Assembly: GCA_946811185.2 (NCBI GenBank)
Contig: OX328107.1
Coordinates: 40,697,860-40,761,859 of the forward strand
Direction: 5' to 3'
Length of the DNA: 64,000 nucleotides
Source of the DNA: Hippopus hippopus
Lineage: Eukaryota; Mollusca; Bivalvia; Cardiida; Cardiidae
In this document: piece by piece, positions 10,936-23,815 of the stretch
How positions within the stretch are numbered: the first letter of the stretch is position 1
How the letters are laid out: the number at the start of each line of letters is the position of its first letter
Notes under the pieces: generated by a model
Databases searched by the model: none
Seen by the model: the letters and a program-made list of their open reading frames with translations, nothing else
Told to the model about the DNA's origin: nothing
Made by a program: the position numbers and the translations under genes

Positions 10936-12902
10936 TGTAAGTAGGTAGTGCTATATTTGACTGGTTGTAACCATGAATTAGCATTGCATATAATCTGCCA
11001 TTATTTTCAGTTAAATTACCAAAAACGCATGACATAAAAGTTTTCATTGTCATAGTTTAATTTCTAATTTCATTTCAGAGCTTTTTGGAATTTTAAAAAA
11101 AGTTTGTGGGAAGGATGACATTGACAATGTTTTGGTTTGCTCATTTTTTCTCAGTCATGGCCCTTGAATTTTATAGTTTCTAAGTTTGTTTTCATGCTGG
11201 GCCCCCGCCACTTGGGGCCTTAGAAATAGGTGGCTGCCTTCACCTCTGTGGCATATGGGTGGTAAGAGTCCCCAGAAACAGAGGAGACCGATATGGAACA
11301 TCAACCTTCTCCACCAGCTCTTCTTTGGTAGAGCTGTCTGTCTGTCAGGGCACCTGTCTTAAGGAAGTGGAGGGGGATATATTGGAATCGCCATGGCTTT
11401 GTGTCTGTCCATCCGTCTGTCAGTAGACACAAATTTGTCTGGCGAAATACTCTGACAGTTTTTCAGGTACTGAACTAAAATTTATTCACAGTGTTCATAT
11501 ATGTATGAAGTTGTGCATGTGCAAATTTCATGACCCTGGTGTGATTTGTTGTGGAATTATCTTCCCTTGAACTTTTTTCAACTTGTACTTTTGTACTAAA
11601 CCATTCTGCTTTCTGTGACAAAGACCTGTTTTGTGACAAAGAGCTGGTGGGGGGTATGATCACGTTTAGTGATAGCTCTAGTTTGACATGGATCATAAAT
11701 AGTGATAGAAAAATTTCTATTTCTTTTATTTGGCTTTGTTATCCCCCGCCGAAGGCGATATAGTTTTAGCGTTGTCCATCTGTCTGTCTGTCTTTTCGTC
11801 AGTTTGTTTGTGTCTCCGTCCGGGAGAATATCTTCAATACCATTGGACAGAATTTCATGAAACTTTATGCATGTGTACAATAACCCATTCCACCAAAACA
11901 ATTTTTTCTTTTCTTGATTCCATGCAAAATGGCAGACTGGGAGTGATTTTAAGTAACATGGTCAAAATGTATTTTTGATGTTTTGAGTCTTATCTTGAAA
12001 ACTATACAGAGTTTGTACATTGAACTTGTCACATCTATCAACTACCATTAGGAAATGCAGGAAAAAACGTTTCATCCAGATTGACCATGCAACACCACAG
12101 TTATATATACTCTTGTTTTTTGTAATGCCGTGTCATGGAAAATTAGGGGGCTTGATGTATATTTCCAGTATGGACCAATATCTCTTTTACCATAACAAAA
12201 TGTTATGAAACTTCATTTTTATATTGTTTATCACAAGCCACAGACAATTATTATTTTATTTCATGAAATACCACGTCATGAAAAAAGGGGGCTAAATGTT
12301 TAATTTCATCATGGACCAATGACCATCTGGTTGTATGTCTTTCAGGCAGATATCTTCTAAAATGCTTGACAAAAACTAATGGAAATTCATACACTTGTTC
12401 CTTTTGATGTCCGCCAAGTTTTTTTACTGTTTTGATTATTTAATATGGTGTCATAGAAAAAGGGGGATTCATGTATATTTCCATTAGGGATCAATATCTC
12501 TTTAACTTGGAATCCTACATGAACATTTATGATGCTTCATCCATATTTCTTATGATAGTCTGCCAATAACATTATTTCAGCCTTTTTCATTAATAGTTAT
12601 GTCATGGAAAAAGGGGGCTTGACGTATATTTTCATTATGGACAATATCTTATTAACTACAGGACAAAATGTTGTGAAACTTCATCTTTATGTCTTTTATC
12701 ATAAGCCACAGACAGTAGTTATTTGTTTTTATTTCATGAAATGCCATGTCATGAAAAAAGGGGGCTAAATGTATAATTTCATTATGGACCAGTAATAGTC
12801 TGTTTGCCCATCTGTCTGCCCAGACCGATATCTTGTAAAGTCCTGGTGGAAAATTGCTGAAACTTCATGCATGTCTGCCATTGGATAGGTTTTTTTTACT
12901 AG

Positions 12903-12904
<2 letters not shown>

Positions 12905-12998
<94 letters not shown>
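12905..12998. repeat. (CT)n(TA)n compound microsatellite
   Basis: About 27 CT dinucleotides are followed by about 20 TA dinucleotides, at the microsatellite position of inner module 1. Confidence 0.95.
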
Positions 12999-13001
<3 letters not shown>

Positions 13002-13830
13002 GACATGTCATGGAAAAAAGGGGCTTGATGTATATTTTCTTTGTTTTCATTGATGGAAAAAGGAGACTAAATGTACAATCCCATTATGGACCTCTTATAT
13101 ATTTTATCATACTGCTTGCTATAAAACAACAACAACAAAAAAACAGTAAAGTTTATAAAAAAAAAAAAAAAAATCTACATAATGTGTAAAGAAAAGTACA
13201 AAAAGATTGAAATATTTTAAGTATAAGAAAAAAAGAAAAAAAAAAAAGGAATAATAATAAAAAAGAAATAATAGTAATAATAATACAAAACAAAGAGAAA
13301 AGAATTTAAAAAAAGAGTAAAAGAAAACAATATATTTTATGGGGAAAAAAAGTGAAAAAAGGATTTACCAAAAAAAAAAAAAAATGTGTGTAAAGGAATA
13401 ATAATAAAAAAGAAATAATAATAGTAATAATAATACAAAAAAAAGAAGAAAGAAAAAAAAATTTAAAAAAAGAGTAAAAGAAAACAATATATATTTCATG
13501 GGGAAAAAAAGTGAAAAAAAGGATTTACCAAAAAAGAAAAAATTGTGTGTAATATTTTCATTATGGACAATATCTCCTTAACTACAGGACAAAATGTTGT
13601 GAAACTTCATCTTTATGTCGTTTATCATAAGCCACAGACAGTAGTTATTTGTTTTTATTTCATGAAATGCCATGTCATGAAAAAAGGGGGCTAAATGTAT
13701 AATTTCATTATGGACCAGTAATAGTCTGTTTGCCCATCTGTCTGCCCAGACCAATATCTTGTAAAGTCCTTGAGGAAAATTGCTGAAACTTCATGCATGT
13801 CTGCCATTGGATAGGTTTTTTTTTTACTAT

Positions 13831-13941
<111 letters not shown>

Positions 13942-15316
13942 TGGAAAAAGGGGGCTTGATGTATATTTTCTTTGTTTTCATTTAATGAAATGCCATGTTA
14001 TGGAAAAAGGAGACTAAATGTACAATCCCATTATGGACCTCTTATATATTTTATCATACTGCTTGCTATAAAACAACAACAAAAAAAAAAAACAGTAAAG
14101 TTTAAAAAGAAAAAAAAAAATCTACAAAATGTGTAAAGAAAAGTACAAAAAGATTGAAATATTTTAAGTATAAGAAAAAAACAAGAAAAAAAAAAGGAAT
14201 AATAATAAAAAAGAAATAATAGTAATAATAATAGAAAAAAAAAAAAATTAAAAAAGAGTAAAAGAAAACGATATATTTTATGGGAAAAAAAGTGAAAAAA
14301 AGGATTTACCAAAAAAAAAAAAAAAAATTGTGTGTAATATTTTCATTATGGACAATATCTCTTTAACTACAGGACAAAATGTTGTGAAACTTCATCTTTA
14401 TGTCGGTTTATCATAAGCCACAGACAGTAGTTATTTGTTTTTATTTCATGAAATGCCATGTCATGAAAAAAGGGGGCTAAATGTTTAATTTCATTATGGA
14501 CCAGTAATAGTTTGTTTGCCCATCTGTCTGCCCAGACCGATATCTTGTAAAGTCCTTGTGGAAAATTGCTGAAACTTCATGCATGTCTGCCATTGAATAG
14601 GTTTTTTTTTACTATTTTTTTATATATATATATAAAATGACATGTCATGGAAAAAGGGGGCTTGATGTATATTTTCTTTGTTTTCATTGATTGAAAAAGG
14701 AGACTAAATGTACAATCCCATTATGGACCTCTTATATATTTTATCATACTGCTTGCTATAAAACAACAACAACAAAAAAACAGTAAAGTTTAAAAAAAAA
14801 AAAAAAATCTACAAAATGTGTAAAGAAAAGTACAAAAAGATTGAAATATTTTAAGTATAAGAAAAAAAGAAGAAAAAAAAAAAGGAATAATAATAAAAAA
14901 GAAATAATAGTAATAATAATACAAAAAAAAGAAAAAAAAAAATTAAAAAAAAGAGTAAAAGAAAACAATATATATTTTATGGGAAAAAAAGTGAAAAAAA
15001 GGATTTACCAAAAAAACAAAAATTGTGTGTAATATTTTCATTATGGACAATATCTCTTTAACTACAGGACAAAATGTTGTGAAACTTCATCTTTATGTCG
15101 TTTATCATAAGCCACAGACAGTAGTTATTTGTTTTTATTTCATGAAATGCCATGTCATGAAAAAAGGGGGCTAAATGTATAATTTCATTATGGACCAGTA
15201 ATAGTCTGTTTTTCCATCTGTCTGCCCAGACCAATATCTTGTAAAGTCCTTGAGGAAAATTGCTGAAACTTCATGCATGTCTGCCATTGGATAGGTTTTT
15301 TTTTTACTATTTTTTT

Positions 15317-15430
<114 letters not shown>

Positions 15431-16089
15431 TGGAAAAAGGGGGCTTGATGTATATTTTCTTTGTTTTCATTTAATGAAATGGCATGTTATGGAAAAAGGA
15501 GACTAAATGTACAATCCCATTATGGACCTCTTTTATATTTTATCATACTGCTTGCTATAAAACAACAACAACAAAAAAACAGTAAAGTTTAAAAAAAAAA
15601 AAAATCTACAAAATGTGTAAAGAAAAGTACAAAAAGATTGAAATATTTTAAGTATAAGAAAAAAAAAAGAAAAAAAAAAGGAATATTAATAAAAAAGAAA
15701 TAGTAATAATAATACAAAAAAAAAATTAAAAAAGAGTAAAAGAAAACGATATATTTTATGGGAAAAAAAGTGAAAAAAAGGATTTACCAAAAAAAAAAAA
15801 TTGTGTGTAATATTTTCATTATGGACAATATCTCTTTAACTACAGGACAAAATGTTGTGAAACTTCATCTTTATGTCGTTTATCATAAGCCACAGACAGT
15901 AGTTATTTGTTTTTATTTCATGAAATGCCATGTCATGAAAAAAGGGGGCTAAATGTATAATTTCATTATGGACCAGTAATAGTCTGTTTGCCCATCTGTC
16001 TGCCCAGACAAATATCTTGTAAAGTCCTTGAGGAAAATTGCTGAAACTTCATGCATGTCTGCCATTGGATAGGTTTTTATTTACTATTT

Positions 16090-16097
16090 CTCTCTCA

Positions 16098-16159
<62 letters not shown>

Positions 16160-16190
16160 CATGGAAAAGGGGGGCTATATATATATATAT
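16090..16190. repeat. (CT)n(AT)n(GT)n microsatellite with a local duplication
   Basis: It is the module 5 counterpart. The flank 'catggaaaaggggg' and an AT run are repeated again at 16159-16215, so a slip included flanking sequence. Confidence 0.9.
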
Positions 16191-17040
16191 GACATGTCAT
16201 GGAAAAAGGGGGCTTGATGTGTATTTTCTTTGTGTTCATGTAATGAAATGCCATGTTATGGAAAAAGGAGACTAAATGTACAGTCCCATTATGGACCTCT
16301 TATATATTTTATCATACTGCTTGCTATAAAACAACAACAAAAAAAAAAAAAAAAAAAAAAAAGTAAAGTTAAAAAAAAAAAAATCTACAAAATATACAAA
16401 GAAAAGTACAAAAAGATTGAAATATTTTAAGTATAAGAAAAAAAGAAGAAAAAAAAAAAGGAATAATAATAAAAAAGAAATAATAGTAATAATAATACAA
16501 AAAAAAAGAAAAAAAAATTTAATAAAAGAGTAAAAGAAAACAATATATTTTATGGGAAAAAAAGTGAAAAAAAGGATTTACCAAAAAAAAAAAAAATGTG
16601 TGTAAAGGAATAATAATAAAAAAGAAATAATAATAGTAATAATAATACAAAAAAAAGAAGAAAGAAAAAAAAATTAAAAAAAGAGTAAAAGAAAACAATA
16701 TATATTTTATGGGAAAAAAAGTGAAAAAAAGGATTTACCCAAAAAAAAAAAATTGTGTGTAATATTTTCATTATGGACAATATCTCTTTAACTACAGGAC
16801 AAAATGTTGTGAAACTTCATCTTTATGTCTTTTATCATAAGCCACAGACAGTAGTTATTTGTTTTTATTTCATGAAATGCCATGTCATGAAAAAAGGGGG
16901 CTAAATGTATAATTTCATTATGGACCAGTAATAGTCTGTTTGCCCATCTGTCTGCCCAGACCAATATCTTGTAAAGTCCTTGAGGAAAATTGCTGAAACT
17001 TCATGCATGTCTGCCATTGGATAGGTTTTTTTTTACTATT

Positions 17041-17073
17041 TCTCTCTCTCTCTCTCTCTATATATATATGTGT

Positions 17074-17115
<42 letters not shown>

Positions 17116-17134
17116 GTGTGTGTGTGTGTGTGTG
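17041..17134. repeat. (CT)n(AT)n(GT)n interrupted microsatellite
   Basis: It is the module 6 counterpart, with TATATA interruptions between two GT blocks. Confidence 0.92.
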
Positions 17135-18774
17135 TCATGGAAAAAAGGGGCTTCATGTATATTTTCTTTGTTTTCATTTAATAAAATACCATGTTATGGA
17201 AAAAGGAGACTTAATGTACAATCCCATTATGAACATCTTATATATTTTATCATAGTGCTTGCTATTTAAAAAAAAAAAAACCTAAACACACACAAAAAAA
17301 AAAAAAAAAAAAAACAGCAAAGTTGAAAAAAAAAAAAATCTATAAAATATATCAAGAAAAGTACAAAAAGATTGAAATATTTTAAGTATAAGAAAAAAGA
17401 AGAAAAAAAAGAATAATAATAATAAAAAAGAAATAATAATAGTAATAATAATACAAAAAAAAAAAAAAAAAAAAGATATATTTTATGGGAAAAAAAGTGA
17501 TAAAAAGGATTTACCCCCAAAAAAAAAATGTGTGTATATTTAGAAGTGATAGTTTGTGTGTGTTGTGTGAAGTGACTAGAGAACATTATGAATTTAATGT
17601 TACCAAAAGTTTGTGCTCATCCATAGTCCAGGAGATTTCAGTCCTTCACTTCCAAATCTCAAGCACTCATGTTTCAGATTTGAAACCAAAATGTGAAGAA
17701 TAATCATCATGTCATGCAATGTCAGATGTTCAGGAGTTTTGTTCCAGGAATATATAAGTAAAAATCTCCTTAGAGACTTTTGTAGATTGTTAAAGAAGGA
17801 AAGGTCAATTTCTACTTTCCATGTGTAACATGATGTTTTGAAGTCCATAATTCAGAAATGAAAAAAGAAATGATTTAATGTCTTATGCTTTGTTGGATGC
17901 TCTTGTGTGAGACCATACTTGTTATATTTGGTATGCAGTAACATTTGGCGAAACTTTCTACCAGGATTATTGAAATTATAGCTGTTGGTCAAAAGTAATC
18001 CTGCTTTAGCAAGGACTGCATTATAGCCCTTGAGTCAAATGTTATGAATTGAGAAAAAAATCATTAAACATATTTTCATTTAGTCAATACTTTTACAACT
18101 CTTTAAAGAAACCATGACACATTTACAACACAATTTCCTCTTGATGACCATTTGGAAGGCAATTTGAAAACTTTTTCATCCATGTCCAAGAGAAATCACA
18201 TTATTCTAGCCAGATTTAATTTTCCAAACTTAAAACCTCACAGAAAGGGTCATAAAGAACAAACATTCATAGTCTAGGATAGTTTATTGGACACAATAGT
18301 CTTACTGAGTCATATTGCAAAGGAATAATGCTACAAATGAAGAGCCCTAGTGCCTGTTTCTTAGTCATACCCACTTATTTCAAAATCAGATAGTGATGCT
18401 AAAGGCAGTTTACTGGAACCACAGGTCATTGTTATGGATTCCTTTGTTTTTCTCATTATTGCTTTACATTATTCTATGCTTTTCTTCATGCTGAATTTAG
18501 GACTTGTTTATAACAAAGGCATTCTAGAAATTGTAGAACCCCAGTTATGATTTCTGTAACTGAGCCTTCTTTATTAAATCTAAAGAATACTGGAACCACA
18601 TGTCATTTTCTATATTGCTCTGTGTAAGTAAAATGTAATTTTATTGCCATCACTATTCTACTTTTGGGAATTGGAAGGGAGAGTATTCTTAGTGTAGATG
18701 GGTTGGTTAAAGCTGTGTTGGACTTGGAATGGTAGGAAGTATTTTAGATTGTGGGTTGGGTATTGGTTATGTGT

Positions 18775-18915
18775 TGGGTTTTGGTGGGGAGGGGGTAGGT
18801 GGGTTTGGGGAAGGTTGGGGGTTGGAAGGTTTGGGGAGGGAAGAGGGGGGGGGGAGTTGGGGAGGGGTGGGTTGGGGGTGCATTCGGGTAGGAGTGGGTT
18901 TGGGGTTTGGAGGGG
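18775..18915 (+). repeat. G-rich tract in unit 2 (G-quadruplex candidate)
   Basis: It is the paralogue of 10801-10935 with a different arrangement of G runs, including a G9 run near 18846, so it has changed length since duplication. The glycine- and proline-rich frames are artefacts. Confidence 0.8.
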
Positions 18916-19304
18916 TAGTATGTAAGTAGGTAGTGCTATATTTGACTGGTTATAACCATGAATTAGCATTGCATATAATCAGCCATTATTTTCAGTTAAA
19001 TTACCAAAAATGCATGACATAAAAGTTTTCGTTGTCATAGTTTAATTTCTAATTTCATTTCAGAGCTTTTTGGAATCTTAAAAAAAGTTTGTGGGAAGGA
19101 TGACATTGACAATGTTTTGGTTTGCTCACTTTTTCTCAGTCATGGCCCTTGAATTTTATAGTTTCTAAGTTTGTTTCCATGCTGGGCCCCCGCTACTTGG
19201 GGCCTTAGAAATAGGTGGCTGCCTTCACCTCTGTGGCATATGGGTGGTAAGAGTCCCCAGAAACAGAGGAGACCGATATGGAACATCACCTTTCTCCACC
19301 AGCT

Positions 19305-19471
19305 CTTCTTTGGTAGAGCCCGCCCGGGTGGCTCAGTGGTGAGCGTGTCGGACTCATGACCTGGTGGTTGTGAGTTCGATACCCGGTTGAGGCGAACTTT
19401 CTTTCCGGCGTATTTCCGCTGTTAAAGTGGCATTAAACCCCAATACAACCAACCAACTTCTTTGGTAGAGC
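19305..19471 (+). mobile_element. short tRNA-derived SINE with a 15-bp target-site duplication
   Basis: The SINE proper is 19320-19456. Its tRNA-like head has an A box (GGTGGCTCAGTGGTGAGCG), the loop GACTCATGACC with a CAT (Met-type) anticodon, and a B box (GAGTTCGATACCCGG). The tail reads 'ggcattaaaccccaata'. The flanks CTTCTTTGGTAGAGC at 19305-19319 and 19457-19471 are identical, a textbook target-site duplication. The paralogous site in unit 1 (11330-11344) has this 15-mer once and no insertion. The copy lacks most of the body present in the 266-bp relative at 49481. Confidence 0.93.
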
Positions 19472-19499
19472 TGTCTGTCAGGGCACCTGTCTTAAGGAA

Positions 19500-21038
19500 G
19501 TGGAGGGGGATATACTGGAATCGCCATGGCTTTCTGTCTGTCCATCCGTCTGTCCGTAGACACAAATTTGTCGGGCAAAATACTCTGACAGTTTTTCAGG
19601 TACTGAACTAAAATTTATACACAGTGTTCATATATGTATGAAGTTGTGCAAGTGCAATTTTCATGACCTTGGTGTGATTTGTTGTGGAATTATCTTCCCT
19701 TGAACTTTTTTCAACTTGTACTTTTGTACTAAACCCTTCTGCTTTCTGTGACAAAGACCTGTTTTGTGACAAGGAGCTGGTGGGGGATATGATCACGTTT
19801 AGTGATAGCTCTAGTTTGACATGGATCACAAATAGTGATAGAAAAACTTCTATTTCTTTTACTTGGCTTTGTTATCCCCCGCTGAAGGCGATATAGTTTT
19901 AGCGTTGTCCATCTGTCTGTCCGTCTTTTCGTCCGTTTGTTTGTGTCTCCGTCCGGGAGAATATCTTCAATACCATTGGACAGAATTTCATGAAACTTTA
20001 TACATGTGTACAATAACCCATTCCACCAAAACAATTTTTTCTTTTCTTGATTCCATGCAAAATGGCAGACTGGGAGTGATTTTAAGTAACATGGTCAAAA
20101 TGTATTTTTGATGTTTTGAGTCTTATCTTGAAAACTATACAGAGTTTGTACATTGAACTTGTCACATCTATCAACTACCATTAGGAAATGCAGGAAAAAA
20201 CGTTTCATCCAGATTGACCATGCAACACCACAGTTATATACAATACTCTTGTGTTTTTTAATGCCGTGTCGTGGAAAATTAGGGGGCTTGATGTATATTT
20301 CCAATATGGACCAATATCTTTTTTACCATAACAAAATGTTATGAAACTTCATTTTTATATTGTTTATCACAAGCCACAGACAATTATTATTTTATGTTAT
20401 TTCATGAAATACCATGTCATGAAAAAAGGGGGCTAAATGTTTAATTTCATCATGGACAAATGACCATCTGGTTGTATGTCTTTCGGGCAGATATCTTCTT
20501 AAAATACTTGACAAAAACTAATGGAAATTCATACACTTGTTCCTTTTGATGTCCGCGAGTTTTTTTACTGTTTTGATTATTCAATATGGTGTCACAGAAA
20601 AAGGGGGATTCATGTATATTTCCATTAGGGATCAGTATCTCTTTAACTCAGAATCCTACATGAACATTTATGAAACTTCATACGTATTCCTTATGATAGT
20701 CTGCCAATAACATTATTTCAGCCTTTTTCATTAAATGTTATGTCATGGAAAAAGGGGGCTTGACATATATTTTCATTATGGACATTATCTCTTTAACTAC
20801 AGGACAAAATGTTATGAAACTTCATCTTTGTCGTTTATCATAAGCCACAGACAGTAGTTATTTGTTTTTAGTTCATGAAATGCCATGTCATGAAAAAAGG
20901 GGGCTAAATGTATAATTTCATTATGGACCAGTGATAGTCTGTTTGCCCATCTGTCTGCCCAGACCAGTATCTTGTAAAGTCCTTGAGGAATATTGCTGAA
21001 ACTTCATGCATGTCTGCCATAGGATAGGTTTTTTTTTA

Positions 21039-21076
<38 letters not shown>

Positions 21077-22138
21077 TGGAAAAAGGGGGCTTGATGTATA
21101 TTTTCTTTGTTTTCATTTAATGAAATGCCATGTTATGGAAAAAGGAAACTAAATGTACAATTCCATTATTGACCTCTTATATATTTTATCATACTGCTTG
21201 CTGTAAAACAAAAAAACAAAAAAAAACAGTAAAGTTAAAAAAAAAAAAAAAATCTACAAAATATATAAAGAAAAGTACAAAAAGATTGAAATATTTTAAG
21301 TATAAGAAAAAAAGAAGAAAAAAAAAAGGAATAATAATAAAGAAGAAATAATAGTAATAATAAAAGAAAGAAAAAAAAAATTTAAAAAAGAGTAAAAGAA
21401 AACGATATATTTTATGGGGAAAAAAGTGAAAAAAAGGATTTACCAAAAAAAAAGAAAATAATGTGTGTAAAGGGATAATAATAAAAAAGAAAAATTAATA
21501 GTAATAATAATACAAAGAAAAAAAGAGAAAAAGAAAACGATATATTTCATGGGAAAAAAAGTGAAAAAAAGGATTTACCAAATAAAAAATGTGTGTATGT
21601 TTAGAAGTGATAGTTTGTGTGTGTTGTGTGTGTGAAGTGACTAGAGAACATTATAAATTTAATGTTACCAAAAGTTTGTGCTCATCCATAGTCTAGATTT
21701 CAGTCCTTCACTTCCATATCTCAAGCACTCGTGTTTCAGATCTGAAACCAAAATGTGTAGAATAATCATCAGGTCATGCAATGTCAGATGTTCAGGAGTC
21801 TTGTTCCAGGAATATATAAGTAAAAAACTCCTAAGAGGCTTTTGTAGATTGTTAAAGAAGGAAAGCTCAATTTCTAATATCCATGTATAACATGATGTTT
21901 TGTTAGAAGTCCATAATTCAGAAATGAAAAAAGAAATGATTTAATGTCTTATGCTTTGTCGGATGGTCTTGTGTGAGACCATACTTGTTATATTTGGTAT
22001 GCAGTAACATTTGGCAAATCTTTCTACCAGGATTGTAGAAATTATAGCTATTGGTGTTGTTGGTCTAAAGTAATCCTGCTTTAGGAAGGACTGCATTATA
22101 GCCCTTGAGTCAAATGTTATGAATTGAGAAAAAAATCG
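19500..22138 (+). repeat. large tandem unit 3 of 3, 3'-truncated
   Basis: It follows unit 1 from 'gtggaggggg' to 'caaatgttatgaattgagaaaaaa', which matches 10070-10100, and then stops. The right third of the unit, including the G-rich tract, is missing, and a MITE-F sequence begins at the break. It has one inner module with a (GT)n run at 21045-21075. Confidence 0.75.
21039..21075. repeat. (AT)n(GT)n microsatellite of unit 3
   Basis: A short AT block and about 14 GT repeats lie at the same relative position as the microsatellites of unit 2. Confidence 0.9.
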
Positions 22139-22310
22139 TTAAAGATGCCCGTCTACAGCCGGTAAGCAAAAACGCTGTTAAATTTCAAACAATTTAGAAT
22201 GGTACAGAAATCAGTCCTTTGTGTAAACATGGATAAATTACTGACATATATGGTGTAATTGAAAAAAAAAAAACACGGAGATTTGTATCAGAAACCGAAC
22301 ATTGGTCAGA
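22139..22310 (-). mobile_element. MITE-F, truncated copy at the end of the large tandem array
   Basis: It begins TTAAAGATGCCCGTCTACAG. Its next blocks (aaaaacgctgttaaat, tgtgtaaacatggataaatta) match the reverse complement of the right half of 60929-61268. The other end is not recognisable. Confidence 0.55.
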
Positions 22311-22430
22311 AGAAAACTGGCTGTCGATCGAAGCTGTAAACAATGGCTGTGCGTCACGGAAATTTATCTACCCCTCCAAAAATAAATATAACACCAATAT
22401 TGCACCTTTTATAAGGAATTCGACCTGTAT

Positions 22431-23075
22431 ATTGCAACATGTATATGTGTTTGAAGTAACCTATTATTGAGGGTAATTCTTTGATTTTTCAATAGAATAT
22501 TGTTCGGAACGGATGTATCACTGTTTGAAGTAGCATATTATTGAGAGTAATTTTCTGATTTTTCAATAGAATATTGTTCTCAACCAATGTACCACTGTTT
22601 GAAGTTAAGTGTATAAATGAGGGTATTTTTAGGATTTTTTATAAGAAAACTGTCCAGAAACGAAAAATTTGTGTTTGAAGAAACATAATGAATGAGGGTA
22701 TTTTTAGGATTTTTTAATGGAATACTGTCTGGAACCAATGTATCTGTGTTTGAAGTAGCATATGAATGGGGTACTTCTAGAATGTTTTATAAGAATACTG
22801 TCCAAAATCTATGTATCAGTGATTGAAGTAACATATGAACGAGGGTATTTTCAGGATTTTTTAATGGAATACTGTCCAGAATCGATGTATCTGTGTTGGA
22901 AATAGCACATTTATGAGGGTATTTTTAGGATTTTTTAATTATATACTGTCCAGAACCAATGTATCTGTGTTGGAAGTAGCATATGAATGAGGGTATTTAT
23001 AGGATTTTTCAATAGAATATTGTCTGGAACCAATGTATCACTGTTTGTAGTAGGGTATGAATGAGAGTGTTTTAG
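22431..23075 (+). repeat. 74-bp satellite, block 1 (about 9 units)
   Basis: The unit is approximately 'gaatgagggtatttttagga' + 'ttttttaatggaatactgtc' + 'cagaaccgatgtatctgtgt' + 'ttgaagtaacatat', with 10-25% drift by eye. Frames over it are repeat artefacts. Confidence 0.9.
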
Positions 23076-23815
23076 TTTTTGTGGTATTTGTCGAAGACAA
23101 TACCAATATGAGTTCAATATTAAATTTTGAAGACCATGTATCATATTTTGTGCAAAGCCGAAGGAAATAAACCCAATTAAACTCAATTTTTCTCATGCAA
23201 ATGAGTTTTTTGGTAGCACTCAGATATGTAATTGGAAATGGCATGTTAAAATACACTAGGTGAGGACATCAATCGTGGAAATACTAATTTTTGATTGAAA
23301 ATAGCTTCACTCGCTCATAGCCTTCTATAGGCGCAATGATACAAAATTTGTCTACCGATCATTTGGTCCTGGGCTTTTTCATTCCAAAACCAGTTCGTCC
23401 CATGGCTTGTTCATCCAATGATTGCGCGCTACTCCATTTGATTGGGCATGAATATTTATAGATCGAAAAATTGATTGTAATGTTGGGAATTAAATATTGA
23501 TGGCCAAAGATATTTCAAAATTATAGTTTTCAGGTACAAACTTAATTTTATTCAATATAATCACATGGTTTCTCTCTCTATCCATCATGCATCCTACTGT
23601 CAAGGGACATTACTCCTGACTCCTCCTGAATGATCAAAGGGAGACCACCAATACACAAATTATCCTAACTTTGTCATGAGTACTCTCCCTTCAACCAAAA
23701 AAAAGGTATTCATTTGCTTAGTAGGTTGACTTTCAAGCCAATATTTGAATAATATTCTTTTTCTTTCAAATTATTAATTCCACACAATGGCTTCCTTGAC
23801 AAATACCACTTCAGG
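23076..23815. other. non-satellite spacer between satellite blocks
   Basis: This stretch of about 740 bp has no satellite units. It contains 'cattccaaaaccagttcgtcc' and a T-rich right part. I see no coding frame with a recognisable motif. It may be an inserted element whose ends I cannot define. Confidence 0.45.

Larger units (their letters stand above)
7415..11367 (+). repeat. large tandem unit 1 of 3 (about 3.9 kb)
   Basis: The unit opens with a hairpin (TATACCCCCC at 7418 facing GGGGGTATAC at 7441) and a CCGT-type microsatellite. The landmark 'gtggaggggg' recurs at 7435, 11368 and 19500. A second module (gttatcccccgccgaaggc, about 7809) has its own 'ccgtctgtctgtccgtc' stretch. Then follow diverged short units with 'atgtcatggaaaaagggggcttgatgtat', an A-rich block (9120-9560) and a G-rich tract (10801-10935). 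The 60-100 residue frames inside recur in all copies only because the DNA recurs. They are rich in Phe/Tyr/Lys or in repeat-encoded residues and have no domain. Confidence 0.8.

Noticed and set aside
11730..11978. 82-residue frame repeated three times (7802, 11730, 19863) with almost the same protein
   Set aside because: Repetition is explained by the macro-tandem DNA. The frame begins inside a CCGT-type microsatellite, has no motif, and changes include non-conservative ones. I considered a duplicated small gene and see no support.
18698..18929. Gly/Trp-rich and Pro-rich frames
   Set aside because: Artefacts of the G-rich tract.
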